From contig NZ_CAMFKO010000023.1 in NCBI RefSeq assembly GCF_945957265.1, positions 1-63,203 of the forward strand: DNA of 63,203 bases. The letters are read 5' to 3'. The notes below the pieces were generated by a model. The model saw nothing but the letters and a program-made list of their open reading frames with translations, did not search any database and was not told the DNA's origin. This DNA is from an uncultured Dechloromonas sp. GTDB lineage: Bacteria; Pseudomonadota; Gammaproteobacteria; Burkholderiales; Rhodocyclaceae. The position numbers and the translations under genes are program-made. Of the stretch, positions 43,739-52,753 are shown in pieces (the first letter of the stretch is position 1; the number at the start of each line of letters is the position of its first letter).

Positions 43739-44722
43739 ATGCGCCACCCTAAAGCCGTCCTCTTTGCGGGCGAGAAGCCCTTCCCCATCCTGCCGGCCGT
43801 CGACCACTACGCCGGTTCGGAAAAGCTGATGCGCAAGGCGCTGCAACTGCAGAACGAACTCGGTCCGATTTTCGACATCACCTGCGATTGCGAAGATGGC
43901 GCCCATGCCGGTGCCGAGCGCGAGCATGCCGAGATGGCCGCCGCCGTGATCATGAGCGGCGACAATCGCTTCAATCGCGTCGGCGCCCGGGTGCACGATG
44001 TCACGCATGCCCACTGGCAGCAGGACATGGAGATCCTGGTCGGCACCGCCGGCAACCGCCTGCCCTTCCTCACCCTGCCCAAGCCCTGCAGTGCGGGCGA
44101 CGTCCAGGTACAGATCGAAGCGCTGCGCGATATCGAACGACGCTTCGGCATCGAGCGGCGGATTCCGGTTCATGTCCTGATCGAGACGCACGGCGCCCTG
44201 CGCGAAGTGTGGGAAATCGCCGCCCTGCCCGGCGTCGAAAGCCTCGATTTCGGCCTGATGGACTTCGTTTCCGGCCACCATGGCGCGATCCCCGGTGCCG
44301 CCATGAAGAGCCCGGGCCAGTTCGACCACCCGCTGATCGCCCGGGCCAAGTGCGAAATCACGGCCGCCGCGCTGGCCAACGGCATCGTGCCGTCGCACAA
44401 CGTGACGACCGAGCTCAAGGACCTCGAAACCATCCGCGACGATGCGCGGCGCGCCCGCCGCGAGTTCGGCTACCTGCGCATGTGGAGCATCCACCCCAAC
44501 CAGATCGTGCCGATCGTCGAGGCCATGCGCCCCGACTTCTCCGAGGTCCAGGCCGCCGCCGAGATCCTGATCGCCGCGCAGGACAAGGACTGGGGACCAA
44601 TCCAGCACGAAGGACGGCTGCACGATCGCGCCTCCTACCGCTATTACTGGGAATTGCTCGATCGCGCCCAGGTGACGGGCATGGCCATTCCCGGCGACGC
44701 GAAGACTCGTTTCTTTGCCTGA
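43739..44722 (+). CDS. HpcH/HpaI aldolase/citrate lyase family protein (CitE-like)
   Basis: 327 aa. The TIM-barrel fold is suggested by ITCDCEDGAHAGAEREHAEM (acid substrate/Mg2+ region), PKPCSAGDVQ, VHVLIETHGALREVWEIAAL (metal-ligand Glu) and LDFGLMDFVSGHHGAIP. Such enzymes cleave or form C-C bonds of CoA esters such as malyl-CoA or citramalyl-CoA. The exact substrate cannot be read from sequence. The truC start lies inside its last codons, so the two are co-transcribed, although no functional link is evident. Confidence 0.82.
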   Translation: MRHPKAVLFAGEKPFPILPAVDHYAGSEKLMRKALQLQNELGPIFDITCDCEDGAHAGAEREHAEMAAAVIMSGDNRFNRVGARVHDVTHAHWQQDMEILVGTAGNRLPFLTLPKPCSAGDVQVQIEALRDIERRFGIERRIPVHVLIETHGALREVWEIAALPGVESLDFGLMDFVSGHHGAIPGAAMKSPGQFDHPLIARAKCEITAAALANGIVPSHNVTTELKDLETIRDDARRARREFGYLRMWSIHPNQIVPIVEAMRPDFSEVQAAAEILIAAQDKDWGPIQHEGRLHDRASYRYYWELLDRAQVTGMAIPGDAKTRFFA

Positions 44723-45443
44723 AACCCTGCCCATTCTTTTTCGCGACGAGCATATCGTCGTCATCGACAAGCCGCCCAACCTGCTTGTCCATCGCTCCGA
44801 AATCGATCGCCACGAGACGCGCTTTGCGATCCAGATCCTGCGCGACCAGATTGGCCAGCGCGTCTGGCCGGCGCACCGGCTGGACCGCGGCACATCCGGC
44901 ATCCTGCTCTTCGGCCTGAATGTCGAGATGGCCGGCCTGCTCGGCCGGCAATTCGAGCAAGGCCTGGTCGACAAACGCTATTGGGCTGTCGTCCGCGGCC
45001 ATCCGCCATCCGCCGGCAGCATCGACCACGCCCTGACCAGGCAGCGCGACGCCTACGAATTCCAGGGCGAACAGTGCAGCACGGAAGCGCAGAGCGCCCT
45101 GACGCACTACCGGAAACTGGCCGAGGTCGAGCTCCCCGTTGCCGTCGACCGCTACCCGACCAGCCGCTATGCGCTGCTTGAACTCGAACCGGTGACCGGC
45201 CGCCGCCACCAGATTCGCCGCCATCTCAAGCACCTCGCCCACCCGATCATCGGCGACGCCACCTACGGCAAAGGCCGCCACAACCGGTTTTTTGCCAATG
45301 CGCTGGGCTGTCGGCGCCTGCTGCTGGCCTGCGTCGGCCTCGCCTTCAACCACCCGCTCAGCGGCGAGCGGCTCCACGTGAAAAAGCCAGTATCCGGCGA
45401 GTTTGCCGAGATACTGGCTCGCTTTGGCTGGCCTGGCGCTTAA
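44715..45443 (+). CDS. truC: tRNA pseudouridine(65) synthase
   Basis: 242 aa RluA-family enzyme. The catalytic Asp lies in AHRLDRGTSGILLFG. PPNLLVHRSEIDRHE and DQIGQRVWPAHRLDR closely follow TruC rather than RluA-D. GRRHQIRRHLKHLAHPIIGD is the usual RNA-binding block. The only start that includes the N-terminal strand is TTG at 44715, overlapping the upstream gene by eight bases. The stop overlaps the convergent CBS gene by four bases. Confidence 0.9.
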   Translation: MPETLPILFRDEHIVVIDKPPNLLVHRSEIDRHETRFAIQILRDQIGQRVWPAHRLDRGTSGILLFGLNVEMAGLLGRQFEQGLVDKRYWAVVRGHPPSAGSIDHALTRQRDAYEFQGEQCSTEAQSALTHYRKLAEVELPVAVDRYPTSRYALLELEPVTGRRHQIRRHLKHLAHPIIGDATYGKGRHNRFFANALGCRRLLLACVGLAFNHPLSGERLHVKKPVSGEFAEILARFGWPGA

Positions 45444-45880
45444 TAGCCGATGGAGCCCTCGAGCTCGTTGAGATGCTTCATCTCGCGCTCCAGATCGACC
45501 ATGTCCTGCCCCAGCGCATCGCGTGCCGACACCATGCCGACCGGCGCGCCATTGCGGTCGACCACCGGCACATGCCGGAAACCGCCTTCGGCCATCATGT
45601 ACAGGGCGTAGGCCAGCGGCTTGTCGACGCCAATGGTCTGCGGGTCGCGCACCATGACCTGATCGACACGGGTGACATCCGGGTCGGCCCCGGCCGACAG
45701 AATCTTGTTCAACACGTCGCGCTCGGTAAAAATCCCCGCAATGCGGTCGTTATCCACCACCAGCAGGGCACCGATCTTTCTTTCGGTCATCTGGCGGCAG
45801 GCAGCGCGCACGGTCATGTCCTTGCTGGCCGTCACCAGGCTGCGGCCGTCGAGTATTTCGCTGATCATTCTTCTTTGCAT
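45440..45880 (-). CDS. CBS-domain-pair protein
   Basis: 146 aa made almost entirely of two CBS motifs (SLVTASKDMTVRAACRQM with GIFTERDVLNKI, and DPQTIGVDKPLAYALYMM with GMVSARDALG). Such pairs bind adenine nucleotides and act as energy sensors, but stand-alone forms have few proven roles. AAAGGAG lies before the ATG at 45880. Confidence 0.88.
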   Translation of the reverse strand: MQRRMISEILDGRSLVTASKDMTVRAACRQMTERKIGALLVVDNDRIAGIFTERDVLNKILSAGADPDVTRVDQVMVRDPQTIGVDKPLAYALYMMAEGGFRHVPVVDRNGAPVGMVSARDALGQDMVDLEREMKHLNELEGSIGY

Positions 45881-46035
45881 GATTGTCTCCTTTGTTGTCG
45901 GTGCTGTTTCCGCAGTTCCTATCATGCAGGATGCCGCGGCGCTTGCAAAGGCTACATCGACTTTATGACAGTTATTGCAATGACCACGAAGATAATGACC
46001 ATGCCGATCAGCTCGACGTTCAATGAATGTCTATC

Positions 46036-46470
46036 CTATTTCGGCAGTTCGTACACGACACGCACCCGGGCATCCGCCTTGGACAGCTCGATGAAGCCGA
46101 TACCGCCGGGCTGCGAAAGCACCAGCCTCATCACGTCGTCCTGGCTGGCCGCCCTGACTGGCGGTTGCTGCCGGCCGGAGAAGACCTGCCTCGACCAATA
46201 GGCATTGACCTCGGACAAGTCCTTGCCGACCAGGGCGCTGTAAAAACGCGCCCGGTCCGGATGGCTGTCGACCATGTCGACCGGCTGCGCCTCGACCCCG
46301 TTGAAGAACTGCCGGGTACGCCCGAAGAAAACGTTGACCACCTCGTTCCGCGACATCGCGGCGACGCCGCTGCGCGCATTGACGACGACGACCAGCTCGG
46401 CATGCGCCGCCCCCGACTGCATCAGCAGCCAGAACATCGAGCAGAGGAGGAGCAGGCGACGTATCGGCAT
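46036..46470 (-). CDS. PstS-like small periplasmic phosphate-binding-type protein
   Basis: 144 aa with a signal peptide (LLLLCSMFWLLMQSGAAHA). MSRNEVVNVFFGRTRQFFNG and LSQPGGIGFIELSKADARVRV resemble one lobe of PstS-type phosphate-binding proteins. At about half the normal size it can hardly form the two-lobe clamp. It follows the porin gene by four bases, so the two are likely one operon, perhaps for uptake of an anion. Confidence 0.72.
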   Translation of the reverse strand: MPIRRLLLLCSMFWLLMQSGAAHAELVVVVNARSGVAAMSRNEVVNVFFGRTRQFFNGVEAQPVDMVDSHPDRARFYSALVGKDLSEVNAYWSRQVFSGRQQPPVRAASQDDVMRLVLSQPGGIGFIELSKADARVRVVYELPK

Positions 46471-46474
46471 GGCC

Positions 46475-47701
46475 TCAGAAGACGAAGTCGAAGGTCACGG
46501 TATAGACATCCATGCGCCCCGACCACAAGCCATTGGCCGGGTCGTTGCGATAGGGGAAGATCGAGGTGGCCTCGCCGCGCACGGCATCCCACTGCGCCTT
46601 GAGCGCCATGTTGCGCGCCAGGTCCCAGCGCACGCCGACGATACGGGTGGCCTGGTCGACATGGGCATCGGCCATGATTCTCGTCTCGATGACCTGGCGC
46701 CCGGCGGTATTGCGCTGCGCCGAGCGAATCCAGGAATAGCCGAGATAGGGCTTGACCTCGCCAATCCGGTAACCGGCCAGGACGTATCCTCCTTCAGAAC
46801 TTTCGAACGAATTGCTCCCCTGCTCGATGCGGTTGAGCATCAGTTGCACCTGCAGCGGCCCCTGATCGTAGACCACGCCCAGCGAATAGTAGTCCGAACG
46901 CCGGTCGCGGGTGGCGAGATAGCGCGACGACGCCGCCGGGTCGGGCGAATAGGTTTGCAGGATATCGCCGATGGGCAGGTCATTCTTGAACGTGATGTTG
47001 GCGTAGCTCGCCCGGATCTGCCAGGCGGCGTACTGGTACTCGACCGAGGCGCCGGTCATGGGCGAGCCGTTGATGTCCCACTGGCGGTCGGCCAGGGGAA
47101 TCTGGCCGTTGGAAAGACCGTAGAAGGCCTTGACGCGAACGAGACTTTCGCCGAGCGACCAGGCGTAGGCCGCGTCGCCGCCATTGATGCTGTAGAAGGG
47201 CAAATACCAGAAGTAATCGCCCGGCGGACGCACCGTCAGGTAGGAATAGCCGACCCAGCGCGAGTCGGCCATCATGAAGAAATCCGTTCCCAGGCGCCCC
47301 AGGCGCAGCGTCGCGCTGGGCGTCGGCTCATAACGGAGATAGGCCCAGGCGACCTCCGGGTTGTACGTATGGTCGTAACGGTATTTGGCGGTGGCCTGGA
47401 CGACGGCCGACAGCCGGGGATCGATCTGCCAGGCGCCCTGCAAGCCGAACACGCTGTCGTTGCGGCCGTCCCAGTGCTTCCTGATGCCGCCCGGCTGCGA
47501 CAGGTCGCGGACGAACTCGAGCTGGTCGTTCGTCGTCCGGGCCATCCCGACGGTTCCGAAGCCCTGCAGGGTGAACGCCTGGGCATCGTCGGATGCGACG
47601 GCAAGGGAAGAAAGGGCCAGCAGGCAGCAGGCGGCAAGCCAGCGCCCGAACGTACCGCCCGATCCTCTCCCCTTCAGCATTCGCGCAAACCGCATGACCA
47701 T
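46475..47701 (-). CDS. Outer-membrane porin
   Basis: 408 aa. A signal peptide ending in SSLAVASDDAQAF is followed by alternating beta strands (ASVEYQYAAWQIRASYANI, YYSLGVVYDQGPLQVQLML) and a C-terminal strand ending in Phe (VYTVTFDFVF), the usual outer-membrane assembly signal. Substrate unknown. GAGG lies five bases before the ATG at 47701. Confidence 0.85.
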   Translation of the reverse strand: MVMRFARMLKGRGSGGTFGRWLAACCLLALSSLAVASDDAQAFTLQGFGTVGMARTTNDQLEFVRDLSQPGGIRKHWDGRNDSVFGLQGAWQIDPRLSAVVQATAKYRYDHTYNPEVAWAYLRYEPTPSATLRLGRLGTDFFMMADSRWVGYSYLTVRPPGDYFWYLPFYSINGGDAAYAWSLGESLVRVKAFYGLSNGQIPLADRQWDINGSPMTGASVEYQYAAWQIRASYANITFKNDLPIGDILQTYSPDPAASSRYLATRDRRSDYYSLGVVYDQGPLQVQLMLNRIEQGSNSFESSEGGYVLAGYRIGEVKPYLGYSWIRSAQRNTAGRQVIETRIMADAHVDQATRIVGVRWDLARNMALKAQWDAVRGEATSIFPYRNDPANGLWSGRMDVYTVTFDFVF

Positions 47702-47758
47702 CCAGACCTCAGTTACTTGCCGACCATCGCCTCACCGGAACCGGGAGGCGACAAAGAC

Positions 47759-49018
47759 TCAAGCTTGCGGGTCTGTCGGCAGCGCGATCTTGTTATCCGT
47801 GCTGAACTGGTAGTCCTTGAACACATGCTCGGCCGACAGCACCTGGTAGCGGCCGTCTTCGAGCTTGTGGGTCGTATCCTTCAGGCGATAGGTCAGGTGG
47901 CCGCAGGTCCAGATCTCGAAGTTGCGCATGTGGGTGCACAGGCAGGTCTTGTCCCAGACCTTGACCTTGCGCGCCTCGGGGTGCGCGGCGACTTCGCGGT
48001 TGTAGGACGTGATGTAGGCGCACTTGCCGTTGGCGTCGAGCAGGTAGCCGTAGGCTTCGCAGTTCGGGCGGATGCCGTCGCCGATGCCCGGGCTGGACTT
48101 GATCATGCGCATCGGATAGCCGGTCGGCGAAATCTGGTTGACCTCGATATCGTCTTCGTCGGCCTTGAAATATTCCTGTTTGGCGTCGTCCGGCAGGCCG
48201 CACTCGCTGGTCACGGTGAAGCGCGTGGCAACCTGGACGCCGGCCGCACCCATCTCGAGGAAGCCGGTGGCGTCGGAGCCGGTGAAGATGCCGCCGGCGG
48301 GAAGGACCGGGATATTCAGGTTTTCGTCCCGCAGATACTTGAGCACGTCGGCGACGATGGTGGCCAGGTCGTATTGCGCCCAGTCCATGCCGAAGCCGAG
48401 GTGGCCGCCGGCCAGCGGACCTTCGACCACGATGTAGTCCGGCAGGCGGTTGGTGCGGGCGCTCTTCTTCAGGAAGAGCTGCAGCGCGCGGACCGAGGAC
48501 ACGATGATGCCCAGCTGCACGTCGCGGAAGCGCGGGTGGTCCTCGATCAGCGAGAAGGAACCGAGATGCAGGCCGGCCGCCAGCGTGATGCCGTCGATGC
48601 CGGAATCCATGGCTGCCGTCATGCGGACCTTGAGGGTCTCCTTCGGCGCGTTCATGGTCAGCTTTTCCATGCAGTTGATGAAGACCAGGCCGCTGCCCTG
48701 CTTGCGGCTCATGGTCGCCTCGACGTGCAGGCGGGTGGCTTCCTCGAGGCGGCCGAGGTCGAACTTGACCGCCGACTTGTCCTCGTTCTGGACGTTGTAC
48801 TTGTAGAGCGCGAGCTTTTCCTTGACGTGCTTGGTTTCGTAGCGGCGATCGGAAACGGTGTTGATCATCGCGTCCGAAATGTGCCCGACGCCGCCCAGCC
48901 GGGCTGCCTCCAGGGCCAGATCGGCCGTCGAAATATCAACTCCCATGCCACCGATCATGATCGGCACGAGCTCGTGCTTGCCAAGCCGCAAGCGGAAATC
49001 ATCCACACGCTTCATCAT
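47759..49018 (-). CDS. Nitronate monooxygenase-like flavin enzyme with Cys-rich C-terminus
   Basis: 419 aa TIM barrel of the 2-nitropropane dioxygenase family, FMN dependent. PIMIGGMGVDIST, VEGPLAGGHLGFG (with the catalytic-type His) and VLPAGGIFTGSDATGFLEMG (FMN phosphate site) are seen. After about residue 320 there is an extension with six cysteines (NCEAYG, NGKCAYI, KTCLCTH, WTCGHLTYRL) that could hold a metal or Fe-S cluster. The gene is divergent from nnrS. The substrate may not be a nitronate. Confidence 0.82.
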   Translation of the reverse strand: MMKRVDDFRLRLGKHELVPIMIGGMGVDISTADLALEAARLGGVGHISDAMINTVSDRRYETKHVKEKLALYKYNVQNEDKSAVKFDLGRLEEATRLHVEATMSRKQGSGLVFINCMEKLTMNAPKETLKVRMTAAMDSGIDGITLAAGLHLGSFSLIEDHPRFRDVQLGIIVSSVRALQLFLKKSARTNRLPDYIVVEGPLAGGHLGFGMDWAQYDLATIVADVLKYLRDENLNIPVLPAGGIFTGSDATGFLEMGAAGVQVATRFTVTSECGLPDDAKQEYFKADEDDIEVNQISPTGYPMRMIKSSPGIGDGIRPNCEAYGYLLDANGKCAYITSYNREVAAHPEARKVKVWDKTCLCTHMRNFEIWTCGHLTYRLKDTTHKLEDGRYQVLSAEHVFKDYQFSTDNKIALPTDPQA

Positions 49019-49182
49019 TGTCCTTATGGAAATCAGCCGAACAACCCCTCACCTCGGCCAAGGATGGGATTTTACGCCATTGTGGGGAACGATGCGTGAC
49101 AAGGCCGGTATAAATCAAGTTTGCAGCTCGCGACAGTCGTTAAACTTGCCACTTCGATCGTACTTTTCCCTTCCGGTTCATC

Positions 49183-50343
49183 ATGTTTTCACGCACCCAT
49201 CCGCTGTGGCTCGTCGGCTTCCGTCCCTTCTTCGCGCTGGCCTGCCTTGCCGGCATGCTGCTCCCCATCGCCTGGGCGCTGATGTTCAGCGGCAGCCTGC
49301 CGGCCCCGAACGCCCCCTTCACCTCGGTGCAATGGCACGCCCACGAGATGTTCTTCGGTTTCGGCTGGGCCGTACTGGGCGGCTTCCTGCTCACCTCGAC
49401 CAAGAACTGGGTCAACATCCGCGGCTATCACGGGCCGGCCCTGATGCTGCTCGCCGCGGCCTGGATCGTCGAGCGGCTGGCGATGAGCTTCGGCGGCCAG
49501 TGGCCCTTGCCGGTCGCCATGCTCGCCAACAACGCCTTTCTCGGCAGCATCGCCGCCATGCTGGTATGGACGCTGGTCCGCTACCGCAGCCAGGACAGCT
49601 ACCGCGACAACGCCTTTTTCATGGTCATGCTGCCGGCCTTCCTGGTCGCCAAGTACCTGATGCTCTACGGCAACGACTTCCCGGCCGGCTACGGCATGGC
49701 CATCGCGCTGTTCCGCATGGCCTTCCTGGTCATGCTCGAACGCACCCTGACCGGTTTCATGAAGGCGGCTTTCCAGACCCAGATCCTGCGCCAGCCCAAA
49801 CTCGACATGCCGATCAAGCTGCTCGGCCTGCTGCTGGTGCTCGAACCCTTCCTGCCCCGCCCACTGACGGCCGGCCTGTCGCTGGCCCTGGCCGCGCTGC
49901 TCGCCATCCGCTTCGTTTTCTGGAAGCCGCATCTCGCCTTCAAACGCATCGACATCGGGATCATGTACGTCGGCTACCTGGCCATCGTCGGCCAGTTGCT
50001 GCTCGAAGCCCTGGGCCATATCATGAACTTCGTGTGGATCGGCTCGGTCTCGGTGCATCTGTTCACCTTCGGCGCCATGGGCTGCGTCATCCCGGCCATG
50101 ATCATCCGCATCTCCAAGGGCCACACCGGCCGCAAGGTGGTCTTCGACGGACTGGACCGCGCCGTGCTGTACATCATGCTCCTGGCGCTGGTCATCCGCG
50201 TCGCCGTGCCACAGTTCGCGCCCGGTGCCTACATCGGCATCATCCACGCGTCGGCGACTTGCTGGCTCGCCAGTTTCGGCATACTCGCCTGGCGCTACAT
50301 TCCCATCCTGATGCAAGCCCGCATCGACGGCCGGGAGCATTGA
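49183..50343 (+). CDS. nnrS: NnrS family heme-copper membrane protein
   Basis: 386 aa with about twelve membrane helices. The start PLWLVGFRPFFALACLAGML and FTSVQWHAHEMFFGFGWAVLGGFLLTS are strong NnrS signatures, and several His residues could bind heme or copper. NnrS is linked to nitric-oxide tolerance and denitrification. No denitrification genes are in the window. The promoter lies in the 160-base divergent gap, where I see no complete FNR/NnrR site. Confidence 0.93.
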   Translation: MFSRTHPLWLVGFRPFFALACLAGMLLPIAWALMFSGSLPAPNAPFTSVQWHAHEMFFGFGWAVLGGFLLTSTKNWVNIRGYHGPALMLLAAAWIVERLAMSFGGQWPLPVAMLANNAFLGSIAAMLVWTLVRYRSQDSYRDNAFFMVMLPAFLVAKYLMLYGNDFPAGYGMAIALFRMAFLVMLERTLTGFMKAAFQTQILRQPKLDMPIKLLGLLLVLEPFLPRPLTAGLSLALAALLAIRFVFWKPHLAFKRIDIGIMYVGYLAIVGQLLLEALGHIMNFVWIGSVSVHLFTFGAMGCVIPAMIIRISKGHTGRKVVFDGLDRAVLYIMLLALVIRVAVPQFAPGAYIGIIHASATCWLASFGILAWRYIPILMQARIDGREH

Positions 50344-50389
50344 TCGCCGCGGCGTGGGACAATGGCGGCCCGTTTCAAGGAAACCCGCC

Positions 50390-51328
50390 ATGCACCCCCG
50401 CAACGAGAACGCCGATGGTTACGACCTGGCCGTACTGACCGCAACCTCGGCCGCACTGGCCAAGCACATCAAGACGACGCCAGCCGGCACGCCGAGCATC
50501 GATTTCGCCAACCCGGCCGCCGTCAAGGCGCTCAACCGGGCGCTGCTCATGCACCATTACGGCGTCAAGGGCTGGGACATCCCGGCTGGCTACCTTTGCC
50601 CGCCGATCCCCGGCCGCGCCGACTACATCCACGCGCTGGCCGACCTGCTGGCCGACGGCAACGCCATCCCCACCGGCCCCGGGGTGCGCGGGCTGGACAT
50701 CGGCACCGGCGCCAACCTGGTCTACCCGCTGATCGGCCACGCCGCCTACGGCTGGTCCTTCCTCGGCACCGACATCGACGAGGCGGCGCTGGCCAACGCC
50801 GCCGCCATTCTCGCCAAGAACCCCGAGATCGCCGCCGACGTCGAACTCCGCCACCAGCCGGTATGGGACAACATTTTCACCGGCCTGCTGCGCAGCGGCG
50901 AGAACTTCGACTTCACGATGTGCAACCCGCCCTTCCACGCCTCGCCCGACGAGGTGCTGGCGGTCAGCCAGCGCAAATGGAACAACCTCGGCAAACCCGG
51001 CGCCCGGCAGGGCTCCACCCAGGCCCGCCTGAATTTCGGCGGCGGCGGCACCGAACTGTGGTGCAACGGCGGCGAGCGCGGCTTCGTCAAGACCATGATC
51101 GAGCAGAGCAAGCAGATTCCCAAGCGCGCGCTGTGGTTCACCACGCTGCTCTCCAAGGCCGACAACCTCACGCCGATTCAGGCCGTGCTCAAGAAAGCCC
51201 GCGTCGTGGATACCCGCATCATCGACATGGCCCAGGGCCAGAAGCAGAGCCGGATCGTCGCCTGGAGCTTCCTGAGTGCGGGCGAGCGCTCGAAATGGGC
51301 GCGCGAGCGGGCGAAAAACCCGGCATAG
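50390..51328 (+). CDS. rlmF: 23S rRNA (adenine-1618 N6) methyltransferase
   Basis: 312 aa. It methylates A1618 of 23S rRNA with S-adenosylmethionine. The SAM site GLDIGTGANLVYPLIG and the catalytic MCNPPFHAS motif are visible, with GGGGTELWCNGGERGFV typical of RlmF. The ATG at 50390 has AAGGAA seven bases upstream; the longer frame upstream is not used. Confidence 0.93.
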   Translation: MHPRNENADGYDLAVLTATSAALAKHIKTTPAGTPSIDFANPAAVKALNRALLMHHYGVKGWDIPAGYLCPPIPGRADYIHALADLLADGNAIPTGPGVRGLDIGTGANLVYPLIGHAAYGWSFLGTDIDEAALANAAAILAKNPEIAADVELRHQPVWDNIFTGLLRSGENFDFTMCNPPFHASPDEVLAVSQRKWNNLGKPGARQGSTQARLNFGGGGTELWCNGGERGFVKTMIEQSKQIPKRALWFTTLLSKADNLTPIQAVLKKARVVDTRIIDMAQGQKQSRIVAWSFLSAGERSKWARERAKNPA

Positions 51329-51360
51329 CGAAACGCCGGAACGGCGCGCCGCCCCGGATG

Positions 51361-52077
51361 CTAGCCCGCTCCGGGATGCGCCGTGGTCTCGCCCTCCTCG
51401 CGGGCACGGGCCAGGTATTCGGCCCACAGGTGGCCGTAGCGGTCGTCGAATCGGGCGTCGAGCAGCTCGACGCCTGAAAAGCGGTCGACGCGGAAGGTGC
51501 GGAAGGTCTGGCGGAGCTCGCACCAGGCGCCGAGCGTCCAGCAGCGCCCCCAGAAGACGAGGCCGAGCGGCCAGAGGATGCGCTCGGAGCGTTCGCCGTC
51601 GCCGCGCCGGTAGGCGACGCGCACCTTGCGTCCGGATTCCATGCCGTCGCGCAGTGCCGCCATCGGTTCGCGCAGCGGCTCGGGCTGCAGGCAGTCCGGG
51701 GCGAGGTAGCGCCGGCTGCTGGCCGCGATGCGCTCTTCCAGATCGCGCGGCAGCACGGCTTCGATGCGTGCCATGGCGGCATCGGCGGCCTTGCCCAGCG
51801 CCGGATCGGTCCACGCGCGGACCAGCTTGGCGCCGATGGCCAGGGCAGCGAGTTCGTCGGCGGTGAACATCAGCGGCGGCACCTGGTAGCCGCGCCGCAG
51901 GCGGTAGCCGACGCCAGCCTCGCCGTCGATGGGTGCGCCGGCGCGGATGAGGTCGGCGATATCGCGGTAGACGGTGCGCTCCGACACCTCCAGCGCCTCG
52001 GCCAAGGCCCGGGCGGTGACGATGCGGCCGTGGCGCAGCATGAGGATGATCTGGAACAGGCGGTCGGCTGGGCGCAT
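51361..52077 (-). CDS. HTH/WYL-domain transcriptional regulator (YafY type)
   Basis: 238 aa. The N-terminal HTH_11 domain (ADRLFQIILMLRHGRIVTAR, VSERTVYRDIADLIRAG) is followed by a WYL sensor domain (VRVAYRRGDGERSERILWPLGL, FRVDRFSGVELLD). WYL domains bind nucleic acid or small ligands. The gene is divergent from a VOC-fold gene with a perfect palindrome between them, the usual pattern of a regulator with its own target. ATG 52077 is preferred over the TTG at 52086. Confidence 0.88.
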   Translation of the reverse strand: MRPADRLFQIILMLRHGRIVTARALAEALEVSERTVYRDIADLIRAGAPIDGEAGVGYRLRRGYQVPPLMFTADELAALAIGAKLVRAWTDPALGKAADAAMARIEAVLPRDLEERIAASSRRYLAPDCLQPEPLREPMAALRDGMESGRKVRVAYRRGDGERSERILWPLGLVFWGRCWTLGAWCELRQTFRTFRVDRFSGVELLDARFDDRYGHLWAEYLARAREEGETTAHPGAG

Positions 52078-52144
52078 CGGCGACAACTCCGGGAATGGCG
52101 GCTGGATTTCAGCATAGCACGCGCTTTCGCGCGGCCCGTGGAGT

Positions 52145-52168
52145 CTCCTGACACCACGTTGTCAGGAG
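52145..52168. promoter_or_regulatory. Operator palindrome between the WYL regulator and VOC gene
   Basis: CTCCTGACA (52145-52153), six bases, TGTCAGGAG (52160-52168): a perfect 9-bp inverted repeat. It lies 67 bases before the regulator ATG and 62 bases before the VOC ATG. Confidence 0.8.
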
Positions 52169-52230
52169 GGGGCGCGGATGATGCGCTCAACGCCGGCAAG
52201 CAGCCGGCGCCCAACCTCAAGGAGAAAACC

Positions 52231-52611
52231 ATGAACACCCCGATCTGCTGGTTCGAATTGCCCACCACCGACCTCGACCGCGCCGTCGCCTTTTACCAGC
52301 GCGTGCTCGGCACGACTTTCCGCCGCGAAACCTGCGGCGACCACCCGATGGCCATCTTCGCCTACGCCGACGAGATGCCCGGCGGCGCCCTGGTCGCCAT
52401 GCCGCAACTGGAACCGCGCGACAACGGGACGCTGATCTACCTGAGCGTGGACGATCTCGACGCGGCGCTCGCCCGCACGCAGGCCGCCGGCGGCCAGGTC
52501 GCCATGCCGCGCCTGGCCCTGGGGCAGGACGCGCAGGGCCGGGACATCGGCAGCATAGCGCTGATCGTCGATAGCGAAGGCAACCGCGTCGGCCTGCACG
52601 CCCGCGGCTGA
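52231..52611 (+). CDS. VOC (glyoxalase/bleomycin-resistance fold) protein
   Basis: 126 aa, two beta-alpha-beta modules of the vicinal oxygen chelate fold (ICWFELPTTDLDRAVAFYQRV; GTLIYLSVDDLDAALARTQ). The end SIALIVDSEGNRVGLHA contains the usual metal-site Glu. Substrate unknown; close relatives are often listed as uncharacterised. AAGGAG lies six bases before the ATG. It is the likely target of the divergent WYL regulator. Confidence 0.88.
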   Translation: MNTPICWFELPTTDLDRAVAFYQRVLGTTFRRETCGDHPMAIFAYADEMPGGALVAMPQLEPRDNGTLIYLSVDDLDAALARTQAAGGQVAMPRLALGQDAQGRDIGSIALIVDSEGNRVGLHARG

Positions 52612-52736
52612 AGGCGCTGACAGCGCCTTGCCGTCACCCGCCCGGCAAGGCGCCAGGCCCCAAAGGCCTGGGCGCGGCCGGATGGCGCGCACCGGCCAGC
52701 GCAAAGGCCGGCGGAATGGAGAAAGACGGCACCCGG
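52612..52736. other. Hairpin-rich gap between the VOC gene and psd
   Basis: Three GC-rich inverted repeats follow the VOC stop: GGCGCTGACAGCGCC, CCTTGCCG...CGGCAAGG, and GCGCCAGGCC...GGCCTGGGCGC. None has a T run, so they are weak terminators at best. Confidence 0.4.
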
Positions 52737-52742
52737 TATAAT
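52737..52742 (+). promoter_or_regulatory. psd -10 box
   Basis: TATAAT lies 12 bases before the ATG at 52754, giving a very short leader. If transcription starts near 52749, the GTG at 52772 becomes an alternative start. Confidence 0.55.
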
Positions 52743-52753
52743 GAGCGCCCTTC

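Noticed and set aside
45952..46023. Minus-strand TTG ORF of 23 residues, hydrophobic (LIGMVIIFVVIAITVIKSM)
   Set aside because: It resembles the membrane anchor of stomatin-like proteins but stops at once, has no clear ribosome site, and could be chance. Not annotated.
49019..49182. FNR/NnrR-type box upstream of nnrS
   Set aside because: Only a half-site ATCAA is visible near 49116; the matching TTGAT half is absent.
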